Assembly: GCA_937925655.1 (NCBI GenBank)
Contig: CALAMC010000065.1
Location: forward strand, 1 to 64,000
Direction: 5' to 3'
Length of the DNA stretch: 64,000 bases
Origin: an uncultured candidate division Zixibacteria bacterium
GTDB taxonomy: Bacteria; Zixibacteria; MSB-5A5; GN15; PGXB01
Position 1 is the stretch's first letter. Each line of letters begins with the position of its first letter. A program made the translations under genes and the position numbers. The notes below the pieces were generated by a model. That model did no database searches. It had not been told where the DNA came from and saw only the letters and a list, made by a program, of their open reading frames with translations. Positions 40,499-48,996 of the stretch are shown here, piece by piece.

Positions 40499-42058
40499 AT
40501 GGAAAAAAAGCGACAGCGTTGGGGGACTCGCCTTGGGGTCATTCTGGCCGTGGCGGGCTCGGCAGTTGGATTAGGCAATTTCCTTCGTTTTCCCACTCAA
40601 GCGGCGATGTACGGCGAAGGGGCCTTCATGATTCCTTATCTGATCGCGCTGGTCGTGGTGGGCTTGCCCCTGGTATGGGTGGAATGGACGGCCGGACGGT
40701 TCGGGGGGGGCTTTGAGCATTCCAGCGTTCCTGGCATTTTCCAATCACTCTGGAGGAAAAACCGTTTTATCAAGTACTTTGGAATCCTCGGCATTTTTGG
40801 ACCTTTTTTGATTTATATGTACTATGTTTATATCGAATCATGGTGCCTGGCCTATGCCTATTATTCGCTGACCGGTCAGCTATCCGAGATAACCTCCAGC
40901 GGCGGGTTCGTGGATTTCCTGCGCGGCCACCAGGGCATTTCGGGAGACACCGGAGCATTTGCGGGGACGGTACCCTCATTCGTATTTTTCCTGATCACGT
41001 TTTTGCTGAACATTTCCGTGACATATTTCGGCATTAAGGGTGGTATTGAAAAGTTGTGTAATATCGCTTTGCCGCTTTTGTTTTTCTTTGGCATCATTCT
41101 GGCGGTCCGCGTTATCACGTTGTTCGCGCCGGATCCAATGCACCCCGACTGGAGTTCGATAAACGGCCTGGGCTTTTTATGGAATGCCGATTTTTCGGCG
41201 TTGAAATCGGCCAAAGTCTGGCTGGCGGCGGCGGGTCAGATATTTTTTACGCTGTCGGTCGGAATGGGCGTGATATTGACCTACTCCAGTTATCTGCAAA
41301 AAGAGGATGACATAGCCCTTTCCGGGCTGGCCGCGGCCTCGACCAACCAGTTCGCCGAGGTGGTGGTGGCCGGATGTCTGGTCGTCCCGGCGGCCTTTAT
41401 ATTTTTCGGTCCCGATGAAATCGTCAGCGTTGCCCAATCGGGAAGTTTCAACATGGGTTTTGTAACCATGCCTCAAATATTCAATCAAATGACATTGGGA
41501 GCGGTATTCGGCTTCCTTTGGTTTTTCATGCTTTTTCTGGCCGGGATAACGTCCTCCGTATCCCTGGCACAACCGTCGGTGGCCTTTCTGGAAGATGAAT
41601 TTAACCTGACCCGTCAGAAAGCCGTAAAAATATTCGGGATTGCCGTCTTTTTGCTTTGTCAGCCCGCAATATGGTTTTTGCACCGGGGCGTGCTCGACGA
41701 TTTCGATTTCTGGGGCGCCAATTTGGTAATCGTCATCGGGGCGACGCTTGAAATTATATTGCTGGCCTGGGTGTTTGGCATTGACAAAGCCTGGGTGGAA
41801 CTCCATCATGGTGCAAAGTTAAAAGTCCCGCGCATATTCATGTTCATCACCAAATACATAACCCCTCTTTGCCTGCTGGGTCTGCTGGGGTGGTGGTTTG
41901 CCACGGACTGGCTGCCGGTGATCACCATGCAAGGGATCCCCGCTGAAAATGTGCCCTACGTTCTGGGCGGGCGGTTGTTATTGCTGGCCTTATTGATTCT
42001 TCTGGCGATAATGGTTTTTATCGCCTGGCGGCGGCGGGATATGAAAAAGTACTATTAG
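40499..42058 (+). CDS. Sodium-dependent transporter, NSS/SNF family
   Basis: A 519-residue transporter with about 11-12 membrane segments. Near the N-terminus is Ala-Val-Ala-Gly-Ser-Ala-Val-Gly-Leu-Gly-Asn-Phe-Leu-Arg-Phe-Pro, the sodium/substrate site of TM1 in LeuT-type carriers. It imports amino acids with sodium; the exact substrate is not readable. TTTGGAGG nine bases before the ATG at 40499 fixes the start. A small single-TM protein gene follows after 13 bases, as in MetP-MetS pairs, which points to Met/Ala-type uptake. Confidence 0.93.
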   Translation: MEKKRQRWGTRLGVILAVAGSAVGLGNFLRFPTQAAMYGEGAFMIPYLIALVVVGLPLVWVEWTAGRFGGGFEHSSVPGIFQSLWRKNRFIKYFGILGIFGPFLIYMYYVYIESWCLAYAYYSLTGQLSEITSSGGFVDFLRGHQGISGDTGAFAGTVPSFVFFLITFLLNISVTYFGIKGGIEKLCNIALPLLFFFGIILAVRVITLFAPDPMHPDWSSINGLGFLWNADFSALKSAKVWLAAAGQIFFTLSVGMGVILTYSSYLQKEDDIALSGLAAASTNQFAEVVVAGCLVVPAAFIFFGPDEIVSVAQSGSFNMGFVTMPQIFNQMTLGAVFGFLWFFMLFLAGITSSVSLAQPSVAFLEDEFNLTRQKAVKIFGIAVFLLCQPAIWFLHRGVLDDFDFWGANLVIVIGATLEIILLAWVFGIDKAWVELHHGAKLKVPRIFMFITKYITPLCLLGLLGWWFATDWLPVITMQGIPAENVPYVLGGRLLLLALLILLAIMVFIAWRRRDMKKYY

Positions 42059-42071
42059 GAGGGCGTGCGCG

Positions 42072-42200
42072 ATGACATTGGGTGGATGGATATTTTTTAT
42101 TCTGGCCGGAGGAGCTATTACCTTTATCATGATTTATAGTTACTTGAAGGTATTCAAGGATAGCGTTGAAAACGACGGAAAACAGGGATCGGATCAATAG
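42072..42200 (+). CDS. MetS-like small subunit of NSS transporter
   Basis: A 42-residue protein: one membrane helix (about residues 6-26) after Met-Thr-Leu-Gly-Gly-Trp, then a short charged tail. MetS-type small proteins encoded right after NSS transporters look like this and, in Corynebacterium, are needed for methionine uptake by MetP. TAGGAGG overlaps the transporter stop and gives a ribosome site 10 bases before the ATG. Its stop overlaps the convergent response-regulator gene by 7 bases. Confidence 0.8.
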   Translation: MTLGGWIFFILAGGAITFIMIYSYLKVFKDSVENDGKQGSDQ

Positions 42201-43621
42201 ATATTGTATCGGGCGATGCGGTCGCGTAGCGTATTGCGCGATATGCCGAGGATTTCGGATGTTTTCACCTGGTTGGAGCTGAAATGCTTCAGGCAGGATG
42301 AAATCAGGGCCTTTTCGAGGGCCGATTCCAGGAAATAGTAAATCTTTCCTTCGGATGAATTTATAAGGCGCGGCAAAATCGGGTCGATGATTTTCTTGAA
42401 CAATTCGGTATAATCGTCCTGAAGATTTTCCAAATCGATTTCGACTTTGCCTTCCAATTCGGAGGCAATCGGAAAGTCCTCGGCCTGCAAAGTTTCGGTT
42501 TTGGCCATAACGCAGGCGGTGTGGACGTTATTTTCCAGCTCGCGGACGTTGCCCGGCCAGGGGTATTTGGCCAGCATGGCGGCTGCCTTAGGTGCAATTC
42601 CCTTGATTTCTTTGCCGAGTTGTCGCGAGAATTTTTGCACGAAATAGTCGGTTAAAAGAGAGATATCACCCCGGCGTTCGCGAAGCGGCGGAACGTAGAT
42701 GGAAACAACCTTAAGGCGATAAAATAGGTCAACCCGGAAAGAGCCTTCCTTCATGCACTGTACCAAAGATTTATTGGTGGCGGCGATTACGCGCACGTCG
42801 ACTTCGATCGATTCATTGCCGCCGACGCGTTCCAATTGTTTTTCCTGAAGGACGCGCAACAGCTTGGATTGCGTCAGAAGGGACATGTCGGCAATTTCAT
42901 CGAGGAAAATCGTGCCCTGGTTGGCCTGTTCGAATTTGCCAAGGCGTTTGAAATAGGCCCCGGTAAAGGCCCCTTTTTCATGCCCGAACAATTCCGATTC
43001 CAGAAGGGTTTCGGCCAGAGCGGCACAATTCACGGAGAGAAAAGGTTTTCCGGCGCGGGCGGAATTGCGATGAATGGCACGGGCGATCAGTTCCTTGCCT
43101 GTCCCCGATTCGCCGAATATCAACACCGCCGCGTCGGATTTGGACACCTGACCGATTAGCTTGGCGATTTCCACAATTTCGGGAGATTTCCCGACTATTT
43201 CGCCGACGCTGAATTCTTCTTCGGAAACTTTTATGTCCGACGCGGCGATTTTATGGTGGTTGAAATTACAGGCCTTATTGACGGTATTAATCAGCTTCTG
43301 TATTTCGAACGGCTTGGTGAGGTATTCATAGGCGCCTTCACGCATGGCTTCCATGGCGTTCTCGGTCGAGATAAAACCGGAAATCATGATGATGGGGATA
43401 TCGATGTTATTCAGCTTGGATTGCTTGAGCAGGTCCAGACCTGACATGGTGGGCAGGTTAACGTCGAGCAGGACACAATCGATATTGGGATGTTCCTTCA
43501 GAAATTCAACCATGATCTGGCCGTCGTCCAGAAAATAAAATCTGTATCGTTCGGAATCAAAAAGGTTGGCCAGGGACCGGCTTATTTCGGGATCATCATC
43601 AATAATTAACAAGTTTTTCAT
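42194..43621 (-). CDS. Sigma-54-dependent response regulator, NtrC family
   Basis: A 475-residue regulator with receiver, AAA+ and Fis-type DNA-binding domains. The receiver has Asp8-Asp10, phospho-acceptor Asp53 and Lys103. The AAA+ domain has Walker A Gly-Glu-Ser-Gly-Thr-Gly-Lys at 170-176 and the sigma-54 contact loop Gly-Ala-Phe-Thr-Gly-Ala at 217-222. The C-terminus has Ser-Glu-Ile-Leu-Gly-Ile-Ser-Arg-Asn-Thr-Leu-Arg. No sensor kinase is encoded next to it. A sigma-54-like promoter lies 4.1 kb away at 47753-47768. The ATG at 43621 starts the receiver. Confidence 0.96.
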   Translation of the reverse strand: MKNLLIIDDDPEISRSLANLFDSERYRFYFLDDGQIMVEFLKEHPNIDCVLLDVNLPTMSGLDLLKQSKLNNIDIPIIMISGFISTENAMEAMREGAYEYLTKPFEIQKLINTVNKACNFNHHKIAASDIKVSEEEFSVGEIVGKSPEIVEIAKLIGQVSKSDAAVLIFGESGTGKELIARAIHRNSARAGKPFLSVNCAALAETLLESELFGHEKGAFTGAYFKRLGKFEQANQGTIFLDEIADMSLLTQSKLLRVLQEKQLERVGGNESIEVDVRVIAATNKSLVQCMKEGSFRVDLFYRLKVVSIYVPPLRERRGDISLLTDYFVQKFSRQLGKEIKGIAPKAAAMLAKYPWPGNVRELENNVHTACVMAKTETLQAEDFPIASELEGKVEIDLENLQDDYTELFKKIIDPILPRLINSSEGKIYYFLESALEKALISSCLKHFSSNQVKTSEILGISRNTLRDRIARYNIY

Positions 43622-43769
43622 GCTATAACGATTCCCCAATAAATTCTTTATTTTTATCGGAAGTTCAGGGCAAATAATTAGGGTGAAAAGGGGCCAAATG
43701 CTTAATTTTTGCGCTTTGAGGGGATTTTTATCTATAATTTGGCAGTGAAGCGGAACCGGTAAATCGAGC

Positions 43770-44606
43770 CTAACGGCGCTCGTCCAGCAGAAATTTGACT
43801 ACCGTCCCCGAAAGAATGAAATTGACCACCATATCAATAATAACGCCACCGATTAACAGGTATAACATCAACTCCGGCGTAAACTTGGACACAATCGTAC
43901 CGGCGTTTTCATACATATATGAAAATGGTACCGTCAACAGATAGGGTATTAAGGCCAGGAAAAAGGAAAAAACAGGATACTCCGCGAAAAGTGATAACGA
44001 TGTTCGGAGGGCCCGCAAAATGCCATTCCCATAGACAATAACAGCGGGAATAGCATAGATAAATAGCGAATATATAAAAACGGTGACAAACTTCATGGAG
44101 ATGCCGAAAAGCATGATACGCCGGGGACTTCCCGCCAGATAGGATGAAAACAGCCCGGGAATAAATTGATTAGCGGCCAGAATCAGTGCCGAAATGAAAC
44201 ACCAGACAATCAGGAGCGGGAGCCATTTTTTGAAAGCGGTGGCATAATTCATTCCGACCGGAGTATCCGAATATGCCCGGACAAATAAAACCGCGGCCAT
44301 ACCCATGACCAGACCCTCAAACAGGACACCCAGAATATATTTTCCCCAGGCCACGACCGAGGGCATAACCAGGTAAATTCCCGGATAATGGCTCATAACT
44401 TCGACATTTCTATCCCCCAGCAGAGCCACCGACGGCTTGAGAATACTATACAATGACGGGTTGGTGAAATTGGCGGCCAGAATGACAATCGCGACCTGCA
44501 GTATAGCATAAATCGCCAGAGGAACCCATATGCCGAATCGAAACACCCGGCTAAAGGCTGCCAGATATAGCCCGATAAACCGATTTAATTTGTCAATTGC
44601 TCTCAT
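43770..44606 (-). CDS. Polytopic membrane protein of unknown function
   Basis: A 278-residue protein with about six hydrophobic segments; the layout resembles DUF4013/glycerophosphoryl-diester-type membrane domains that have a long first loop and paired helices, but no firm family can be named. The Gly-Asn-Gly-Ile-Leu-Arg-Ala-Leu-Arg-Thr-Ser motif in the cytoplasmic loop before the last helices is typical of such proteins. It starts 17 bases after a lipoprotein gene and ends a three-gene envelope operon. Confidence 0.65.
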   Translation of the reverse strand: MRAIDKLNRFIGLYLAAFSRVFRFGIWVPLAIYAILQVAIVILAANFTNPSLYSILKPSVALLGDRNVEVMSHYPGIYLVMPSVVAWGKYILGVLFEGLVMGMAAVLFVRAYSDTPVGMNYATAFKKWLPLLIVWCFISALILAANQFIPGLFSSYLAGSPRRIMLFGISMKFVTVFIYSLFIYAIPAVIVYGNGILRALRTSLSLFAEYPVFSFFLALIPYLLTVPFSYMYENAGTIVSKFTPELMLYLLIGGVIIDMVVNFILSGTVVKFLLDERR

Positions 44607-44623
44607 GCCCGGACCGCAATTCC

Positions 44624-45877
44624 TTATGGTACAACAATGGAAACTTCGTTGGAACCGGTCGCCAATCCCTGTTGGTCATACACAAAAACACGATAATAAT
44701 ATGTGCCGGCACCGGGATTGATATCGGAAAACGTTGTTTGTGATTTGCTGGCCGTAATCCATATCACCAGATTGGTTTCGTTTGCTTGAATACCCGCCGT
44801 CTTGTCTCTATACAGGCGATATGTCTCGAAATCACTGTCGGGACTGGCCGTCCAGCTAAGCGAAATGGAGCGGTTCCCCTCGTTATCGGTCACCAATTGT
44901 ACCGCCAGAGTGACGGCGACGGGCGGATTGGCTATGGTCAGATATTCGGATGCAACCAGGTCAGCCGATGAAGCATTGCCCGCAACATCCTGAAAACTTC
45001 CGGTTACCAATCCCTGGGACACTTCCAGGTTAAGGGGAATGGTATAAGCACGACTGAACAGGCGGTCGCCGGACGCGGCGTCACCGTGAGTCCCGTCGTC
45101 ATACAATTCCAGATTGGAACGTCCGGGAAAAGACACACTTGCCTGTCCCCCATCTTCGGCGGCCCGAAGATAAAAGGAAATCACGTCACCCGCCGAAAAG
45201 ACGGTTTCGGAGGGGCGGAAATATACAGAATCGACTTCGGCCCGGGTATCGAGAGTGATTTCGTCATAAACGGAGGTCGACGATGAAGAGCCATCGCCGA
45301 AGCGGAAGCGGGCATAAACCCTCTTGAGGCCATCGCCTTCGGAAAGTGTAAAGTTTTTAGACGCGCTATAGTTTTCCCAGACGGCATCGTTAAACGCGAC
45401 ACTCTCGGAAAGTTGCACTAACCGGGCGGCGATTGGAACCACAAAAGATATATTGACGCTGCGGTTCTTGGCATACTGGTCATTATTATTAATCAGCATC
45501 GACAGGACACCGGGAGTAGTTGTCGCAATGCGCGATTTTTCGCCTTCCAGTCCGCGGACAACAGCACTTACGGCCACGCTGTAACTTTGCCCCGAAACGA
45601 GATTATCCAGGACTTCGACAAACAGTGAAGTCGTATCCCAAAGACTCATATGCGACAGGACGGTATCGGTCCCATAGTAAACTTTAAAATAGCTGACAAC
45701 ATCGGTATCGGAAACCTGCCAAGTGACCTGCAGGCCTTCATTGAAATGGACCAGGCGCAAGTCCAGAGGGACCGGCGGAGGATCAGGCAATTGAACGGAT
45801 AAGCTATCCGATTCGATATAACGACTGCATCCGCATATTATCAAGCCCAATATGGCCAAAATTATCATTTTTTTCAT
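44624..45877 (-). CDS. Fibronectin type III lipoprotein
   Basis: The 417-residue lipoprotein has a lipobox ending at Cys17. An FN3 domain spans about residues 40-125 (Leu-Gln-Val-Thr-Trp-Gln-Val ... Tyr-Ser-Val-Ala-Val-Ser-Ala), a middle Ig-like domain includes an Asp-Asp-Gly-Thr-His-Gly-Asp calcium-loop-like stretch, and a second FN3 domain fills the last 95 residues (Ser-Leu-Ser-Trp-Thr-Ala-Ser-Pro-Asp-Ser-Asp). These are binding modules; the ligand is unknown. Operon partners are a PEGA-domain protein upstream and a membrane protein downstream, 17 bases each. Confidence 0.8.
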   Translation of the reverse strand: MKKMIILAILGLIICGCSRYIESDSLSVQLPDPPPVPLDLRLVHFNEGLQVTWQVSDTDVVSYFKVYYGTDTVLSHMSLWDTTSLFVEVLDNLVSGQSYSVAVSAVVRGLEGEKSRIATTTPGVLSMLINNNDQYAKNRSVNISFVVPIAARLVQLSESVAFNDAVWENYSASKNFTLSEGDGLKRVYARFRFGDGSSSSTSVYDEITLDTRAEVDSVYFRPSETVFSAGDVISFYLRAAEDGGQASVSFPGRSNLELYDDGTHGDAASGDRLFSRAYTIPLNLEVSQGLVTGSFQDVAGNASSADLVASEYLTIANPPVAVTLAVQLVTDNEGNRSISLSWTASPDSDFETYRLYRDKTAGIQANETNLVIWITASKSQTTFSDINPGAGTYYYRVFVYDQQGLATGSNEVSIVVP

Positions 45878-45894
45878 ATTCCCTATCCTCGCTC

Positions 45895-46629
45895 CTAAAA
45901 ATTACACGACAGGATAATTTGACCGCCGCCGTGAATCAGGTCCGGTTCCAGGGTAATTTGATCGACGAGAAGGCTACCCTTCTGTTCCGGGAAAAACAAC
46001 AATGCATCAAGAACACTTAACGACCAGACGGCAATAGTGGCTCCGATGGTAATGCGTCTGACATTTTCGGCATCGTAGGCATCTTTACGGGCCGCCTGCA
46101 AAAAGGGGTACAGGTTTTCCTTTTCCGTGTAAGTATTGGCGGCATTATACCGGGCCACGAGGCCGTCATAATCATCACGTTTGTCGTCGAACTTCTTATC
46201 GGCGAGCAAATAAGCGGCCGCCGAACCCGCCGCCAGAAACATGAAGGCGACGCCCTTGGTCTTTTGTTCGGCATAGGCCTGACCCCAGCCGGGAACAAAT
46301 AATGATCGGAAGGCGGCCTTGAATTTTGTTTTGACGGAGAGATTAACGTCGAGCTGGGCATGATTTGATGGGCCTAAAAATACCCTGGATTTGTAAGATT
46401 CATACCCGGCTTTTTTAATCTTAATATCAAAATTACCCTGCAAACCCTGGGAAAAGGTTATCGGCGACATTCCCCGTAGGGTCAGCGCTCCGGTCACTTC
46501 CACTTCGGCGCCGGCCGGATTAGTTCTGACGGTTAAACCCGGTCCGGGGTTTTGGGCCATTGCGGAAGAAGTGAGAAGAAGCAATGCGACTGATAAAATC
46601 CATTTAATTAACATATCCTTATTTCGCAT
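45895..46629 (-). CDS. PEGA-domain protein with DUF5683-like membrane region
   Basis: A 244-residue exported protein. After a signal peptide (to about residue 26), a PEGA domain occupies residues 30-95, with Asn-Pro-Ala-Gly-Ala-Glu-Val-Glu-Val and Lys-Lys-Ala-Gly-Tyr-Glu-Ser-Tyr. Then comes Phe-Val-Pro-Gly-Trp-Gly-Gln-Ala-Tyr-Ala, a signature of DUF5683-type membrane-anchored regions, and two hydrophobic segments. PEGA domains are surface-layer-associated beta modules. AAGGA six bases before the first ATG supports 46629 as the start. Confidence 0.8.
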   Translation of the reverse strand: MRNKDMLIKWILSVALLLLTSSAMAQNPGPGLTVRTNPAGAEVEVTGALTLRGMSPITFSQGLQGNFDIKIKKAGYESYKSRVFLGPSNHAQLDVNLSVKTKFKAAFRSLFVPGWGQAYAEQKTKGVAFMFLAAGSAAAYLLADKKFDDKRDDYDGLVARYNAANTYTEKENLYPFLQAARKDAYDAENVRRITIGATIAVWSLSVLDALLFFPEQKGSLLVDQITLEPDLIHGGGQIILSCNF

Positions 46630-46691
46630 ATGATTTCCTTTTTTCCTATAATCGGGAAAGATATTAGTTTTTTGAATGTATTACAAGCAAT

Positions 46692-46719
46692 AAAAAATCC
46701 CGGCCCACGGGGTCGGGAT
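46692..46719 (-). terminator. Rho-independent terminator after sugar transferase
   Basis: ATCCCG and CGGGAT close a GC-rich hairpin at 46697-46719 that is followed on the minus strand by T residues (46697-46692). It ends the sugar transferase transcript. Confidence 0.8.
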
Positions 46720-46742
46720 CAAAATTTTCATTTGATTGTTAA

Positions 46743-47678
46743 TCAACAGGCGCCTTTGCCGGTCAAAACCACAACCACCGTGCGCATCAATATCTTAATA
46801 TCGCTCCAAATCGACCAGTCACGAATGTAGTTAATATCGGCTTTGAGTTTGATAATGACCGATTGCAGAGAGCTGTCGTAGCCGCTGGAAACCTGCGCCA
46901 GACCGGTTATCCCCGGTTTGACATTGAGGCGAACACGGTATTCAGGGATTTTTTCGGCGAAGTCGGAAACGAATGTCGGACGTTCCGGCCGCGGCCCGAC
47001 CATCGACATATCGCCTTTGATTACATTAATCAACTGGGGAATTTCGTCCAAGCGGGTTTTCCGCAGGAATCGTCCCAGGCGGGTGATGCGGGGGTCATTT
47101 TTGGTCGCCCAGACTGGTCCGCAATGGCGCTCGGCATCCTGAACCATCGTGCGGAATTTAATGACCTTGAAAGGCCGGCCATGGTAATCCTGGCGGCGGC
47201 GGTCGCGCACACGGCAATCGCTGTCTACTACCGCCTTATAGGAGCGACGGTTTTTTTTGCGTCTGTTAAGCCCAACGCGGTCCTGGGTATAGAATATCGG
47301 GCCGGAACTATCAAGCTTAATCAAAAGCGGGATTATCAAGAAAAATGGAATGCATAAAATTAAACCGATTGCGGCACCCAAGATATCGAGGGCTTTCTTG
47401 AGGAACCTGTCAATCATAGTTATAACCACCTTTAAAGGATGTTTGACATTTTCCCTGGCGATTAAGATAAAAAACAGAACAGCCGTAATAAAGAGAATAC
47501 CACCGAAATATTCGGAGAAATAGAATTTAAAAGAATCCCCAATGGATGAATCCGGGCGGCGCGGCAATCTTTCCGTGCGTTCAAGACCGATGGCGGAGCC
47601 GATCGGCATGGCAAACCTGTTAGCGGTAAGAGTTGTAGCTTCCGAGGTTGGGTTATTATCAAAATCGCCTATTTTCAT
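46743..47678 (-). CDS. Polyprenyl-phosphate sugar-1-phosphate transferase
   Basis: A 311-residue bacterial sugar transferase (WcaJ/RfbP family) that starts polysaccharide chains by moving a sugar phosphate to undecaprenyl phosphate. It has one early membrane helix and a re-entrant helix (Ile-Gly-Leu-Ile-Leu-Cys-Ile-Pro-Phe-Phe), then Lys-Phe-Arg-Thr-Met, Asn-Asp-Pro-Arg-Ile-Thr-Arg-Leu-Gly-Arg-Phe-Leu-Arg-Lys-Thr and Gly-Asp-Met-Ser-Met-Val-Gly-Pro-Arg-Pro-Glu. Between Arg-Val-Gly-Leu-Asn and the Lys-Phe-Arg motif is an extra Arg/Lys-rich stretch of about 30 residues. It stands alone behind a sigma-54-like promoter. Confidence 0.92.
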   Translation of the reverse strand: MKIGDFDNNPTSEATTLTANRFAMPIGSAIGLERTERLPRRPDSSIGDSFKFYFSEYFGGILFITAVLFFILIARENVKHPLKVVITMIDRFLKKALDILGAAIGLILCIPFFLIIPLLIKLDSSGPIFYTQDRVGLNRRKKNRRSYKAVVDSDCRVRDRRRQDYHGRPFKVIKFRTMVQDAERHCGPVWATKNDPRITRLGRFLRKTRLDEIPQLINVIKGDMSMVGPRPERPTFVSDFAEKIPEYRVRLNVKPGITGLAQVSSGYDSSLQSVIIKLKADINYIRDWSIWSDIKILMRTVVVVLTGKGAC

Positions 47679-47752
47679 TACAAACTAACCTGAAAATTTT
47701 CCTTCTAAGCAAACGGGTTTTGGACGTATTTTTCGCCGTTTTCAGCCTATTG

Positions 47753-47768
47753 AGCAAAAGGACTGCCA
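47753..47768 (-). promoter_or_regulatory. Sigma-54 (-24/-12) promoter for the sugar transferase
   Basis: Minus strand reads TGGCAGTCCTTTTGCT: the GG of TGGC and the GC of TTGC are 12 bases apart, as RpoN requires, matching the TGGCAC-N5-TTGC consensus at nearly all conserved positions. Transcription would start near 47742, giving a leader of about 64 bases to the ATG at 47678. Confidence 0.7.
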
Positions 47769-47792
47769 GAAAACCCCATATTGAATTAAAAA

Positions 47793-47809
47793 TGCGCAAA
47801 TATTGCGCA
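47793..47809. promoter_or_regulatory. Palindromic operator TGCGCAA-N3-TTGCGCA
   Basis: Seven-base perfect arms separated by ATA, 51-67 bases upstream of the predicted sigma-54 start. A third TTGCGCA lies at 47958-47964. This arrangement fits an activator site for an NtrC-type protein; the regulator encoded at 42194-43621 is a candidate by inference only. Confidence 0.55.
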
Positions 47810-47994
47810 ACCGCCTTAGTACACATTAAGATGTTATACAACAACGAGTTGATTAAACTATCAATATCCAATCTGGATTGAGTTGTATACAATTCTGATT
47901 ATCCGATTTTGCAAACAGCGACATTCCTGTAAGGGCAATCATAATAGATGCACCCAGTTGCGCATTGTTTAGGAAACGAATTGCAGTTTGCAAT

Positions 47995-48025
47995 AAAAAA
48001 AGCGCCCGGGGTTTGTCCGGGCGCT
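47995..48025 (-). terminator. Rho-independent terminator after PorV gene
   Basis: AGCGCCCGG (48001-48009) pairs with CCGGGCGCT (48017-48025); on the minus strand six or more T residues follow. It ends the PorV-like transcript. Confidence 0.92.
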
Positions 48026-48051
48026 TAAGGGATTCTTGTGAAACTTCTCAA

Positions 48052-48996
48052 TTAATTGGATAACTTAAAGTTAACAGTAAAACGATGGATGGAATCGGAA
48101 CTGGGGCCGTTACCCGGAGAATAAGCATAGTCTATTCTGGCCGGGCCCATCATCGCTCCGGCTCCGAAGGCCATGCCTCCGGCAAGACCATCCTGTGAAT
48201 CGGCGATTTGATAATTATACCCAAGACGGAGAAAATACTTATGTTCAAAACCGTATTCCACACCATTTTTAAAAGCAGAATTGCCTTTGAAACCATAATC
48301 ATATTCGGTAACGGCCATAAAGGATCCAGCCAGCCAACTGGTGGCTGCGCCTATCCGCAGGCGCGTCGGCAGCTCTTCCTCGGTGGCATCAAACTTTATT
48401 TTTTGCCCGATGTTTGACAGGCTGATTCCGAACATATATTTGTCGCATTGCGCGCTGATGCCAAAATCAGCGGCCATGGCCGAGGCACGGGTTCCGGCCA
48501 GGTTCAAATCAATATACTTGGCATTTATCCCCAGAGAAATTGCCTCACTGACGCCATAAGCGGCCGACAGGGACAGGGCCATATCATTGGTTGAGCCGAT
48601 ATCATTTATCGGATTATCGAATTGATCATATCCTTCAATATCGCCATAGCTCAAATAGGTGATACCCCCGGCCATTGTAAGGCGGTCGCTTATGGGAAAA
48701 CTGACGGCGAGATGCTCAAAGTTTATATCCTGGTACCAGGAAAAATGAGAAACCGAAAATTGAGGTGTTTTCTCGAATGTCAGCCCAGCCGGATTCCAGT
48801 GAAGGGCCGAAGGGCCGTAGGCTATGGCGGTATATGCTCCACCCATAGCGGCGGATCTGGCATCGGTATCGATTTTGAGAAAATCTGCCGCTGTACGGCC
48901 ATTATCATCGGCAATAGCCACTTTGCCGAACAAAGCGGCCAATATTACCATCACTCCCCAAATAAGCAATATTTTGTAGATACATTTGCTGGCCAT
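48052..48996 (-). CDS. PorV/PorQ-family outer-membrane protein
   Basis: A 314-residue exported protein: signal peptide to about residue 29, then the family opening Ala-Asp-Phe-Leu-Lys-Ile-Asp-Thr-Asp-Ala-Arg-Ser-Ala-Ala-Met-Gly-Gly-Ala and Trp-Asn-Pro-Ala-Gly-Leu, a FadL-like barrel and a final Phe-Lys-Leu-Ser-Asn. In Bacteroidetes PorV shuttles type IX secretion cargo, while relatives elsewhere have unknown roles; no other type IX gene is in view. GAGG seven bases before the ATG is its ribosome site. Confidence 0.85.
   Translation of the reverse strand: MASKCIYKILLIWGVMVILAALFGKVAIADDNGRTAADFLKIDTDARSAAMGGAYTAIAYGPSALHWNPAGLTFEKTPQFSVSHFSWYQDINFEHLAVSFPISDRLTMAGGITYLSYGDIEGYDQFDNPINDIGSTNDMALSLSAAYGVSEAISLGINAKYIDLNLAGTRASAMAADFGISAQCDKYMFGISLSNIGQKIKFDATEEELPTRLRIGAATSWLAGSFMAVTEYDYGFKGNSAFKNGVEYGFEHKYFLRLGYNYQIADSQDGLAGGMAFGAGAMMGPARIDYAYSPGNGPSSDSIHRFTVNFKLSN

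Larger units (their letters stand above)
47679..48051. other. Regulatory intergenic region, no gene
   Basis: This 373-bp stretch lies upstream of the sugar transferase and downstream of PorV. It holds a sigma-54-type promoter (47753-47768), a TGCGCAA/TTGCGCA palindrome (47793-47809), a further TTGCGCA half site (47958-47964) and the PorV terminator (47995-48025). The open frames present (47648-47881 plus, 47659-47892 minus) lack ribosome sites and recognisable features. Confidence 0.6.
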
